This document shows positions 11,990 to 22,300 of a DNA stretch of 64,000 nucleotides, piece by piece. This DNA is from Podochytrium sp. JEL0797 (taxonomy: Eukaryota > Chytridiomycota > Chytridiomycetes > Chytridiales > Chytriomycetaceae): contig JADGJG010000005.1 of assembly GCA_027596195.1 (NCBI GenBank), positions 1 through 64,000 on the forward strand, written 5' to 3'. The notes under the pieces are model-generated. The model was given only the letters and a program-made list of their open reading frames with translations. It was not told the origin of the DNA and did no database searches. Numbering within the stretch: position 1 is the first letter of the stretch; every line of letters starts with the position of its first letter. The translations under genes were made by a program, and so were the position numbers.

Positions 11990-12859
11990 ATGGCTGGTGA
12001 GCTCGCTACACAGCCCGCAACGCGACCCTTCTGAACCCCCCTCATTGATTCCAACAAAGATTCCAACGTATCCTCTCCCTTTGGCGACCAAGACTCTGAC
12101 TTCCACGGCGGTTCGATGGGCGGTGCCCTCCGCATGTCCAACATGATGATGAAGAACAACGCCGTAGCCCCCTCTGCGCCCACCAGCCAGATTGCGAAAC
12201 GCGAGAATCAGGACGGTAAGCAGATCCACGGCGATTCTGGCGGGTCTTTGGCCTTGTCAGCTTCCATGAGCAGCAACAGCCAGTCCACCACACCTGCTCC
12301 CAAAGCTGTGGCCGTTGTGCCCATGGATGATGCTGCGGTTATTCACGGCGACGCGATTGGCTCGTTGAAAATTTCTGAGGTGCTCTCGAGTGTTGGCAAG
12401 GCGAGTGTTGACAAGGCAAATGTCGCCGTCGTGTCGCCTGTGGCTGGACAAATTCACGGCAATGCGGTTGGCGCGTTGCAGTTGTCTGAAAAATTGAGTG
12501 GTGCGGGTGGTGGAAACGCTGCGCCTGCCGTGGCTTCTCCTGGAACTGTTCAAATTCACGGAGAATCTGGAAACTCAATGAAACTGTCGCAAGCCATGAG
12601 TGGAGCTGGTGCCGGAAAGCAATTTTCGCTTCAAGTCTCGGACGCGACAACCATCGATGAGGTTTTGACCGCGTTGGCCAAGGAAAACGACTGGGACGAT
12701 GACGATGTGGCGCAAGATGCCAGCAAATTCAAGAAATACCGCATCAAGAATGTCAAGCAGGCGCGTGAGATTTCGGGACCAGTGTGGGATGAGATGACGG
12801 AATTGTTGCCCACGACCAAGGACTTGGTTCGCAGCGCAATTGGTTGGGTCAAGCATTGA
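11990..12859 (+). CDS. HG-motif tandem family protein 1
   Basis: Unrecognised family; first of three neighbouring same-strand paralogues. Exons 11990-11996 (7 coding bases) and 12060-12859 give 268 residues. The N-terminal two-thirds contains five copies of a short motif of the form [IF]HG-x3-G-[SA]-[LM]-x-[LMI]-S-x2-[ML]-S, for example IHGDAIGSLKISEVLS and IHGNAVGALQLSEKLS, at 30-45 residue spacing and separated by Ser/Ala/Pro linkers. The last 70 residues (DATTIDEVLTALAKENDW, FKKYRIKNV, LLPTTKDLVRSAIGW) form a charged, probably helical domain, remotely SAM-like by eye. No signal peptide or membrane segment is present, so an intracellular location is inferred. The repeats could be ligands for a partner or for self-assembly. 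The gene is sound; its function is unknown. Confidence 0.88.
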
Positions 12860-13040
12860 TTCTTTTTGATTCAATTTCCATCGCATTTGTGGATCTTTTC
12901 TTTCTGTTTTTGAGCATTGATCAAATCTGAAATTTGAGAACGGTGCGCCTCCATACGTGCATGGCGGGTGCAAGTGACCACCCATCAAAAAACAAAAAAA
13001 GAACAAGGAAAAAAAACCACCCAACCACCCACTTCAAACA

Positions 13041-14196
13041 ATGGCCTCTTATTTCGGAACAGGTGGATCATCGATGCGTATGGCCGGCTATACTGGACAT
13101 GAAGAAGAAGAGAACGAAGAAGGGTCGTCTCCCACTTCGAGAATCTCGACCGAAGCACAACCCGCGTTGTCGCCCACGAAGCCCGGAAACCTCGCTGCTT
13201 CCCCAGTCAAGGCTAAGGCCCCCAAAAGCGCGACCGCGACTCCCAAGACGCAAGTAACAGAGAAGCCAGTAGCGAAACCCGCCGCACCCACACCCACTCC
13301 ACCCACACCCACTCAAAAAACCACCCCCATCTTGGCACCGAAAGCCACACCAGTGCAAAACACCCCAGCAGCGGCTCCAAATGTCTCGACTCGTGCGTCC
13401 CAGGCCACGGCGGCACCCCAGAAGCCGCCGGTGGATCGCGCGACCCAAGTGTCCCCACAAAAGGCCGAGCCCGCGCCACGTGCTGAAAAAGTGGCCGTCT
13501 CAACCCAAGTCGGAACAAAGAGCGACGCGTCCAGAGAGGTTTCCCCTGGCCCAACGACGGAGACCGCTTTCCACGGAAATCAAACCGGGTCGCTGTCCAT
13601 GTCCACAGCCAGAACCACAGCTTCCAGAGAAGCTCTCAATTATTCCTCTGGAAGCAGTGGAAATCAGCCCGTTTCTTCCTTGGCAATGTCCCAGCACCTC
13701 ACAGACTCCAAAGAAGAGCTCAGTTACAACCCCAACCCAACCGCCAATGTCACCACTCCAATCGTGAAGCAAATCAGCTCGTTGAGCCTTTCTCAGCAGC
13801 TAACTGACTCAAAAGACAGCTTGCAATACTCGGCAACACCGGACGTGGACGCGGTGGTGAGCCTGCTTCGCGCGAAACGTGGGCGCTTCGTGCCCGATGA
13901 GACAACAATTGATGTGTTGATGAAGGCAATTGCAGCTGAAAACGATTGGTCTGAGGAGGATGTTCAAAGTGATGGTGAGTTTTCTGCTCTCGAATTGTTT
14001 ATTTCGGGTGGGAGCAACTGGGAAACTGATGGTTTATTTCGGCTTTCTATTAGTGGCCGCGTTCAAACGCTACCGCCTCAAGAGAGTCAAAAATTTGAGA
14101 TCGATCTCGACGCGCGCGTGGGTGGAAATGAAGGATTTGATGCCCATCACGAAGGACTTGGTCCGCAAGGCAATTGGTTGGGCGACGGAAGAGTGA
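13041..14196 (+). CDS. HG-motif tandem family protein 2
   Basis: Second paralogue. Exons 13041-13974 and 14054-14196 give 358 residues; a phase-1 intron falls inside the C-terminal domain just before FKRYRLKRV. The N-terminus starts with a degenerate motif (YFGTGGSSMRMAGYTG). A long Pro/Thr/Ala/Lys-rich disordered stretch follows at about 30-170. Then come one full motif (FHGNQTGSLSMS) and two divergent copies lacking HG (SSLAMSQHLTDSKEEL; SSLSLSQQLTDSKDSL). The C-terminal domain (TTIDVLMKAIAAENDW to LMPITKDLVRKAIGW) matches paralogue 1 in order and spacing. The intron is absent from paralogues 1 and 3, so it was gained or lost after duplication. Function unknown. Confidence 0.88.
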
Positions 14197-14320
14197 AAAC
14201 GAGTTTAAAAAAATGTCTCCGTTCTTCTCATCTTTTGGTAATTCAGTTTTAATTGTTGTAAAGAAAAGAAAAGTGTGAAAGAACAAAAAGAAGAACGACG
14301 CGCCTCACCAAATTTCCTTC

Positions 14321-15244
14321 ATGAACGATAGCTCTCACCGCACGATATGGGGCGGCGGCGCCTCCATGGGTCTCTCCAACGCCCTCTCCGGCTACCCAGA
14401 CGAATCTGACCCCCACTCCTCCGACGAAGCCTCGGCCTCCGCCTCTCCCTCCCCCAAGAAATCCTCGCAACGAAAGCCACGCGATCCGCAATCTCCCATC
14501 ACAGACCCAGCCACTTTCTCCCCAGACGGATCCCCGCGCCGCAAAAGCTCTGTCCGATTCCACCGCGACACGGCCGCCAACGACGACGACAGCCCATCCG
14601 CGCATCCAGCGCCCCCCAAATCCCTCACGTCCTCCCGCGCTTCTTCCATCCACATTCTCCCAGAAGCCCCCAAACCCAGCGCGTTGGATGAGTTCCCCGC
14701 AGTAAAAGCGAGCCGCTCGAAGCCAGGGCATCGTCTCGTGGGCCCTGCCAGCGAAAATGGCAGTAAAGTCACAAGCATTGACGACAGCTACGCGTCCTCG
14801 TCCGAGTTCCACGGGACTCAACACGGATCCCTGTTCATGTCGACTCAAATGTCTTCAGACCGTTACGAAATCCGCGCTCAGATCCAAAAGAACCGCGAGG
14901 AAGTAACCGACACGTCCAGTTTCCACGTGACAGATGCTACCGGAGTCGAAGAATACGACGCGGAACAAGAGGTTACGGGGAGCTCGGAGATTCGCGACCT
15001 CGTACGCACGAACCGCGGGTCGCGTTTGCCCGACGCGATGCCGATTCGAAAGCTCCTCCACGCGATTGCGGAGACACATGCGTGGACGCCGGAAGAGGTT
15101 GAGGCGGATTTGGCTGTGTTGGAGAAGTATCGGATCCGAAATGTGCATGGGGCGAGGAGCGTGATGGCACAGACGTGGGAGCAGATGAGTGAGTTGTTGC
15201 CTGTGACGAAGGATGCCATTCGGAAGTCAATTGGGGGTGTGTGA
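14321..15244 (+). CDS. HG-motif tandem family protein 3
   Basis: Third paralogue, one uninterrupted exon of 307 residues. It starts with a degenerate motif (WGGGASMGLSNALSGY). A Ser/Pro-rich disordered region with several basic SPKK- and RRKSS-like phosphosite candidates follows. One full motif (FHGTQHGSLFMSTQMS) is at about residue 165. The C-terminal domain (MPIRKLLHAIAETHAW, LEKYRIRNV, LLPVTKDAIRKSIGG) is aligned with the other two. The spacing between stop and next start is 181 bases before protein 2 and 124 bases before this gene, which fits tandem duplication with separate promoters. Function unknown. Confidence 0.87.
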   Translation: MNDSSHRTIWGGGASMGLSNALSGYPDESDPHSSDEASASASPSPKKSSQRKPRDPQSPITDPATFSPDGSPRRKSSVRFHRDTAANDDDSPSAHPAPPKSLTSSRASSIHILPEAPKPSALDEFPAVKASRSKPGHRLVGPASENGSKVTSIDDSYASSSEFHGTQHGSLFMSTQMSSDRYEIRAQIQKNREEVTDTSSFHVTDATGVEEYDAEQEVTGSSEIRDLVRTNRGSRLPDAMPIRKLLHAIAETHAWTPEEVEADLAVLEKYRIRNVHGARSVMAQTWEQMSELLPVTKDAIRKSIGGV

Positions 15245-15798
15245 ATTGCTTCCTTTTTTCTTGAATAAAATTAGCGGGTTTTCCACTTGCGGGATTTGAC
15301 CGATGTCCGAAAAGTGAAACCTGTTAAATGACTCTCATCGTTGACTGCGAGCGCTCGCAATCCTAGAGAGTCAAACGGGAAATATTAATGTGAGAGCTTG
15401 ACCTTTCCTTATCATCTTGGAATTGAGCTAACTTGAGGATCGAAATCCGAAATCCTTCTTTCAGGATAGAGTAAATGAGATTTTTTTGTTGCTGTTGTTG
15501 CTGCTGGGGCTTAGAAGAAAGGGAAATCGAAGACCGAAAAGGATATCAACATTTGCCTTTCAAAATTTTCAGTGGTGTGTGATCCTCCAGTCAAATAATT
15601 AATCAAGTGCTTCTAAAAGAACTTATTTAAACGTGTAGTGATTATTCTAAAACAAAAACACCGTTCTTCGCGCATTTCATGTAAATGGGCTCCTGAACCC
15701 CTGTTGTCCTGAAAACGATTGCGCCAATGCGGCTTGGCCATTTCTGGTCCTCCACTATTGGTTCCAAGTCTTCATGCACCACACAACAAAATATATTA
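15245..15798. other. convergent 3' spacer
   Basis: An AATAAA at 15266-15271 probably ends the HG-motif gene 3 transcript. The rest is AT-rich DNA between two convergent genes. I see no open frame, RNA gene or repeat in it. Confidence 0.6.
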
Positions 15799-17076
15799 TC
15801 AATTCACAATCCCCACCTTCAACTCTTCATCCTCCTCATCAATCACCACTGCCACTTTCCTCTCTGCATCCTTGTACACAACCAACCGATGCTGATAATT
15901 CAAAAAATTAATCCAGACAGCCAACAACATTCCCGTTCCAAGGACCCCCGCCCAGACCCACAACGTCATCCAGACACCATTCAAGTCCGTGGAAGGAACG
16001 AGATCCAATGACACAATGAGTTTCGAGTCGCCCGAATACCCACCCCGACCGCTGGACCACGCGAAAAAGTACCAAACCCACAACACCAACGCGCCAGCAA
16101 ACCGAATGTACATCCGGCGACACCACCCCACAACCCTGCCTCCTTCCATCCTGCCATCATAATCATCATCCGCAGGACCCTCCACACCCTCCGTGACGGC
16201 CTCATCAACACTGCTCGACTGCTGATCCAACTCCCAGTTATAAAACCCAACCGCATGACGGTTGATAATGTTAAACAACCACCACAACAACACTGGACCA
16301 GAGTACGGCCGCCCAAAGACCCACGAGCCCCAATACGACACAGGGAGTCTCGTTCCATTCGTCAACCCGGGAACCACGAGCATAGCAGCCGTACCAGCTG
16401 AACCCACGAGGCCGTACAAATTCCACAATGAGCTCGTGGTATTCATGGGAGCATCGGTGAACGGCAATTGGAATGGTTTCGCACTCGTTCTGAACCCGGG
16501 AATGACGAAGATCGGGAGCCAAACGGCCGCATTCACGACAGGGTAGACGAAACAAAACAAGAGACGATCGGCCTTGCGACTCGCGCGTGAGGATGGGAGC
16601 AAGCGGACGAGCAGGACGGAGGCGTAAAAGGCAAGTTGGATGAGTTGACACAGGTGGTGGAATGTGAGGGGACGCGTGGAGCATTGGACGAGGTGGAATA
16701 TTGACGTGTTGGATGGAAAGAGGAACTTTGACAAATAGCGGAGCAGGTGGAAGTTGGGCGTTGCGAGGCCAACCAAATCCTCGACGCTCAGACAGCCCGC
16801 GGTGCGCACAAACGACACATACAGCACAAAGGCATTGACGATCCACGAGGACAGCGACCGGTGCGAACAAACGGTGTTGAGAAACAGCTCAAAGTCGTGG
16901 GGATTGTTGTCCCGCGGTTTCCAGGTGCAGAACGAAGCTGCGCGGATGGTGAGTACGGAGTGGTCTAGCGTGCTAGTCTACGCACCATACAGCTTGTCCA
17001 TGCCCTTCACCCACCACAGCCCTTCGTCGGTCGATCGTGAAAGAAACGTTTCCAGGAGCTCGTTGAGGCTGACCAT
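15799..17076 (-). CDS. multipass membrane protein of unknown function
   Basis: Exons 17076-16986 and 16937-15799 give 409 residues. About six or seven hydrophobic segments are visible, for example near WIVNAFVLYVSFV, LIQLAFYASVLLVRLL, LFCFVYPVVNAAVWLPIFVI, LYGLVGSAGTAAMLVV, GPVLLWWLFNII, FAGALVLWVWYFFAW and WMTLWVWAGVLGTGMLLAVW. A conserved-looking loop reads YWGSWVFGRPYSGP. The C-terminus is acidic and cytosolic in type (DEEDEELKVG). An acidic loop of about 40 residues separates the fifth and sixth segments. It resembles a receptor-like or carrier-like integral membrane protein, but I cannot place the family. The start is the first ATG of the spliced frame. Confidence 0.75.
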
Positions 17077-17372
17077 GTGTGGAAAACAAAAAATGTGAAA
17101 TGGCAACGCCCTGACTCCGCGTTCTGACACTTCCTTCATACGGATGAGACTACGGCCTTTGGAGGGCTCGATTGCACCGTTATTCAGAACGTCTCTAATC
17201 CCGAGTTTTTGGCACACCCTGCAGTATTTCCAATTTCAGTTTATTGACAGCGATTATCTCTCTATGAGGTAATGTTGTTTATTATCATTGAAAATCGAGG
17301 ATAAATTTCAATGACGGTGTCATTGGAAGTCTGTTCACTTTCTGTCGAGAACCACATTGAGCCAAGTAAAAC

Positions 17373-18087
17373 ATGCAAATACGATCTCTTTCCCTCCTCT
17401 CCGCTGCCATTTCTAACATGGGCGGCACCAATTTTAAATACGGAGACGGTGGTTCCAGCGTCATTGCAGGCGGGTGCAATTGCCACGGGCCGTATCAGGC
17501 TGTACAAGCTCCTGCTGAGGCTCAAGAAGATGAATGGGGAGGGACTTGTGGGGTCATTGGAGATGCAATCGGATCTTGCGCGTCTCTGTTTAGCAGCTTA
17601 ACTTTTGGTAATGCGTGTGAACCGGGGAGCAACGAAAATTAATACGTACGATATAGGCGGTTTATTCGAAGCATTCTGCAACTCCGCGGCACTTGATCCT
17701 CTGACTGGACAGTTGCTTGCTCTAAACGTGACGGCTGCCATCGGAGGCCTCGACCACGCCACCATCCAGAAATATACGGACACGGACGTGTTGGCTCAAG
17801 CCAATGGTCTCGCTATGCAGTATGATATTCCACTCGATTTTGTTGGCAGCGTTTCGGGAGGAATGGCTGAAGTGCTTTACGCCAAGGATTCCACCGCTTC
17901 TCCCCAGTTTGGAACTTACGCGGCCATCAACAGGGTCGTTTATAATGCACAGAATACTGGATCTGTGGTGGAACTAACCAGTACTGCCGTCGAGGGCAAC
18001 GCTTTGGTGGCAACAACTGTGACGAAAAATGCCGGATTGGTTGGACGTGGGATCGGAGCCCTTGGTCTTTTTGCCTTCTTTATTTGA
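17373..18087 (+). CDS. small secreted-type protein, possible GPI anchor
   Basis: Exons 17373-17607 and 17657-18087 (49-base intron) give 221 residues. The N-terminus MQIRSLSLLSAAIS is a plausible short signal peptide. The mature part has six cysteines, five of them in the first 90 residues (GGCNCHG, GTCGV, GSCAS, AFCNS), and a repeated hydrophobic/Asp pattern. The C-terminus ends in a hydrophobic stretch (LVGRGIGALGLFAFFI) like a GPI-attachment signal. Extracellular or cell-wall location is inferred. The family is not recognised. Confidence 0.7.
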
Positions 18088-18322
18088 TATACTCTTTTTT
18101 ATCCTCCTTCTGCATACTGAATTTATGAATATTATGCAGATTTTGCATTATGTTTTCGATTGCTGTTTTTTACGACACTTCGATCACGATCCTATTCTTA
18201 TTTTCCGTCCCAATTAGCATGTTTCAATAGAATCCTGCATTCCAATATTCGGAAGTCGAAGCTTGCCGGCAGCATCCGAAAAGATTTGGACGCTTTCGAA
18301 CACGCGGCCAAAAAAATCAAAA

Positions 18323-19136
18323 ATGTCTTATTGGACCGACAAAGGCATCGAGGATCCCGAGCTTGCACGCCTCCGGCAGCGACAGAACAACGGCGCAGGG
18401 TCAAATCCCAACCTTGACGACTTCATGGGCACTTTGCCTGGAGCTTCTGCTACTGGTCCAGCAGGCCAAGCCACTGGCGGAACGGATACCTTCCTGGGCC
18501 TGGCAAGGTGAGAACGGAGCTTGATCGTACTGCCACACTGGCTTCTAATGTCCCCTCAGTCTGTTCAGCTCCATGCGCGACTCTGCGGCAGTGCAGGCGG
18601 ACGGGTCCCAGCGGCAGGTTCTCGAGGGCTTAGTGAGTTGATCGAACAGGGATTGATCGTGCCCTCGTCTCACACTCGAACGACACTAAAACGCGCAATC
18701 CACGTTCTCAGATCTCTCAGCTGAACCAGGAAGCACAATCGGGAACCGGAGGGAAGCCAGCGGCATCGAAATTCTTCATGCGAAATTTGCCCTCGGTCCA
18801 GGGCCCCACCAGTGAGTGTGACCTCCCTTCGAAGTCCGTCAGTCGGCCATCTGATCTGATCAAATGTTTCCAGCCCCATGTGCGATTTGTGTCGAATCAT
18901 TTTCCGCTTCCAACTCCGACGATCCGGCAAAGAAACTGCCCTGCAATCACATCTTCCACAAGCAGTGTCTGTTGCCTTGGCTGAAACTTCACAACACGTG
19001 TCCCTTCTGCAGATAGGAAGTTCCAACTGATGATTCTGTTTATGAACGTGGGAGAAAGCAGAGACAGAAGGTTGAAGCAAAGAAACGGGGGCTTGTGTTG
19101 GACGATGAAAGCGATGAAGATTTTATGTACGGCTAA
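18323..19136 (+). CDS. RNF181-like RING-H2 E3 ubiquitin ligase with an in-frame TAG
   Basis: Exons 18323-18507, 18560-18632, 18712-18811 and 18874-19016 give 166 residues ending at TAG. The RING-H2 finger at about 122-165 has all eight ligands (CAIC, then CNH-x2-H-x2-C, then C-x2-C). It recruits an E2 enzyme for ubiquitin transfer. The TAG (19014-19016) follows CPFCR directly. The same frame then runs another 39 codons to TAA at 19134, starting EVPTDDSVYERGRKQRQK and ending DEDFMYG. This matches the conserved family tail that normally follows an aromatic residue (CR-Y-ELPTDD). The sense codon has therefore become TAG, through readthrough, a nonsense allele or a base error. The short form keeps a full RING. 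The N-terminal half is disordered. Confidence 0.85.
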
Positions 19137-19232
19137 TTTGTAAGTTCTAAAATGAAGAAGATGAAATTTTTATGGCTTAAACTTGCGGCTGAGCTGTGAA
19201 TAATTAAATTTTCCTGAACTTTTCCGCAAAAG

Positions 19233-19296
19233 TATGACGCTGCCTGGGTATGACGCTGCCTGGGTATGACGCTGCCTGGGTATGACGCTGCCTGGG
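19233..19296 (+). repeat. four exact 16-base tandem repeats upstream of the adhesin gene
   Basis: The unit tatgacgctgcctggg occurs four times without a mismatch (19233, 19249, 19265, 19281). It contains a TGACG core like a bZIP half-site. It ends 14 bases before a TATA box and 71 bases before the adhesin ATG, the position of an upstream activating array. Confidence 0.95.
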
Positions 19297-19309
19297 CTCT
19301 TTTTATCTT

Positions 19310-19317
19310 TATATAAG
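19310..19317 (+). promoter_or_regulatory. TATA box of the adhesin-like gene
   Basis: TATATAAG lies 50 bases before the ATG at 19367, just after the 16-base repeat array. Its position argues that transcription starts close to the ATG and leaves little room for an upstream coding exon. A short out-of-frame ATG frame (19323-19370) overlaps the start. Confidence 0.6.
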
Positions 19318-19366
19318 TGTACATGGCTTTCGCCAAACAAACGACCCCCCGAAATACATTCGCAAA

Positions 19367-22300
19367 ATGAGCTTAGGTTTCTGCACTTCTGTCGGAAACG
19401 GAGTTTGCTCACTGGTCAATCCGCGCCGCACCGACACAGGCCTGTGGCTGACTGGATTCCCATCCACAACTGCTGGCTCTCTGACGGACGCTATTGCATA
19501 TCCTGCCATCGGTCCGCACTACCTAGTCAACGCCCAAGACTTCATTGTCGCCGTTCAAATCGTCGAGACTGATCACAACACCAACATTGTCCCATGCGTT
19601 AGCATATTCTGCGGAAGCGGCACCTCAGAGACATCGATGCCCTTTTTCTCCTCGCAACTGCCAACCGATGGAAGCGCGATTGTTGTGAACTGCTGTGCAC
19701 GGGGTGGAATCTCAACTTCAGCATGTCCTGGGAATGCGCAACCCATTGGACAAGTGAAAATTTATGCGTCTCCATCACCTGCCCAAAGTGTCCAAGTTGA
19801 AAAGGTCGAATATCATGGAGACCTAGGGGTTGGTGGATTGTGTTACCGGTCCAATGAAGTCTCGACGTGTCGCGAAGCGGTAAGTTTGAATATTTCTTTG
19901 CTTCGAAGGTGGATGTGAATTCTCAACTCCCTGAGCTTTTAGGCCACTGTATATCCATGGTGTCTCTGCAAAGCTTGTCCAACCAGCTTCCCACCACTGC
20001 CGACTCCTGTTCATCCAACTTCTGCAGCGACGTTGCCGGCCGCCACCACTTCGTCGATGGCCAACTCTACATCGATTGATGACACTCATTCGATTGCGGT
20101 GGCGTCGCCCACAACCGAAATCATCATCTCAACTTCCCTCGTCATCGATGACTCCTCCACTTCGTACTCGAGCTCTGCAGACTTCGAATCCAGTGGTACA
20201 TCCTCTCCATCTCCATCACTTTCAACCTCCCACGTCTCTTTCACGCATTCTGCCCACGTGTCCTCGTCTCAGGATGTCTTGTCGAGTATTCCCGCGTCTT
20301 CATCTGCTGCGTCGACTTCCGTGTCCACTTCTGAAAGGTCTTCGTCATTTGCTTCTCGCGATTCCTCGTACACCCCGACAGCTTCTAGCAATTACATGCC
20401 TTCGTCTGTGGAACCATTGGCTTCGATCTCCCGAGTCTCTTCAATTGTCGTTCATACCTCCTCGTCCACGAATGCCATGTCAAGTATTCACACGTCTTCT
20501 TCGCCGCTGCCTTCTACTTCCTGTACTTCTGTCAGAAATGGAGTTTGCTCACTGGTCAATCCACGTGGCACCGACACTGGCCTGTGGCTGACTGGATTCC
20601 CATCCACAACTCCCGCCTCTCTGACACCCGCTATCGCATATCCCGACATCGGTCCGTACTACCTTGTCGACGCCCAAGACTTCATTGTCGCCGTTCAAAT
20701 CGCCAAGACTGATCTCAACACGAGCATTGTCCCATGCGTTAGCGTATTCTGCGGAATCGGCCAAGCACAGACATCAATGCCCTACTTTTCCTCGGAGCTA
20801 CCAACCGACGGAAGTGCGATTGTTGTGAACTGTTGCGCGCAGATTGGAATATCACAGTCTGCGTGTCCTGGGAATGAGGAACCGATTGGATTCGTGAAAA
20901 TTTATACGTCTGGGGCCAGTGTTCAAGTTGAGCAGGTGGAATATCATGGTGACCTAGGGGTTGGTGGCTTGTGTTACCGGTCCAATGAAGTCTCAACGTG
21001 TCGCGATGCGGTAAGTTTGAATATTCCTTTGCTTAAAAGGCGGATGTGAATTCTCAACTCCCTGAGATTTTAGCCCACTGTTTATCCATGGTGCCTCTGC
21101 CAAGTCTGTCCAACCAACCTTCCACCTCTGCCGACTTCTACTCAGCCCACTTCATCCATGTCGAGTATCCTCACTTCTTCTAGTGCTCGCGCTTCCGTGT
21201 CCAGTTCTAAGGCGTCTTCTTCATTTGCTTCTCCCGCTTCCTCGTACAATACGGCCGCTTCTAGCACGCACAGATATTCGTCTATGAGACCATTTGTTTC
21301 GAGCTCCCGAGTCTCTTCGTCCGATGCCGGTCACGTATCCTCGTCCAAGAATGCCATGCCGCCTACCGGCGCAAATTCTTCACCGCGAGCTTCCGTTTCC
21401 GCTTCTAAGCCGTCTTCTTCATTTGCTCCTCGCGAATCCTCGTCCAATACGGCCGCTTCCAGCAATTCGACGTCGTCGTCTGCGAGCCCAACGGTTTCGA
21501 GCTCCAGAGTTTCTTCCTCTGTTGCCAGTCGCGTCTCCTCGTCCAAGAATGGCATGTCGAGTATGCACGCGTCTTCTAGTGCTCGTGCTTCCGCGTCCAA
21601 TGGTAAAGTTTTTTCGTCGCTTGTCTCGCGCAATTTCTCATTCAGTACAGCCTCTTCAGATAATCACAGGTCTTCTTCTGCGAGAACATTGTTTTCGAGC
21701 TCCCGAGTCTCTTCTTCGGTTGTTGCTCACGTCTCCTCGTCCAAGAAAGGCATGTCGAGTATGCACGCGTCGTCTAGTGCTCGCGCTTCCGTGTCCGCTT
21801 CTAAGCCGTCCTCTTCAGTTGCTTCTCGCGAATCCACATCCAAAACGGCCGCTTTGAGCAATCACGCGTCTTCTCCTGCGAGCCCAACGATTTCGAGCTC
21901 CAGAGTCTCTTTCTCTGTTTCCGGACACGTCTCCTCCTCCAAGAATGCCGTGTCGAGTATGCACGCGTCGTCTAGCGCTCGCGCTTCCGCATCCGCTTCT
22001 ATGCCGTCCTCTTCAGTTGCTTCTCGCGAATCCTCGTCCAAGACGGCCGCTTCCAGCAATTACGCGTCTTCGTCTGCGAGCCCAACGGTTTCGAGCTCCA
22101 GAGTCTCTTCCTCTGTTTCTGGCTACGCCTCCTCGTCCAAGAATGCCATGTCGAGTATCCTCGCGTCTTCTGCAGCAAAGACTTCTATGTCCACTGGTAA
22201 GAACTCTTCATCTCTTGTTTCGCGCAATTTCTCATTCACCCCGGCCTCTTCAGACAATCACAGGTCGTCTTCTGCGAGACCCTTGGTTTCGAGCTCATCA

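Noticed and set aside
19011..19016. Reassignment of TAG to a sense codon in the nuclear code
   Set aside because: The MYND locus shows TAA and TGA stops in conserved frames as well, and no other intact gene here needs TAG as sense. One codon is not enough evidence for reassignment.
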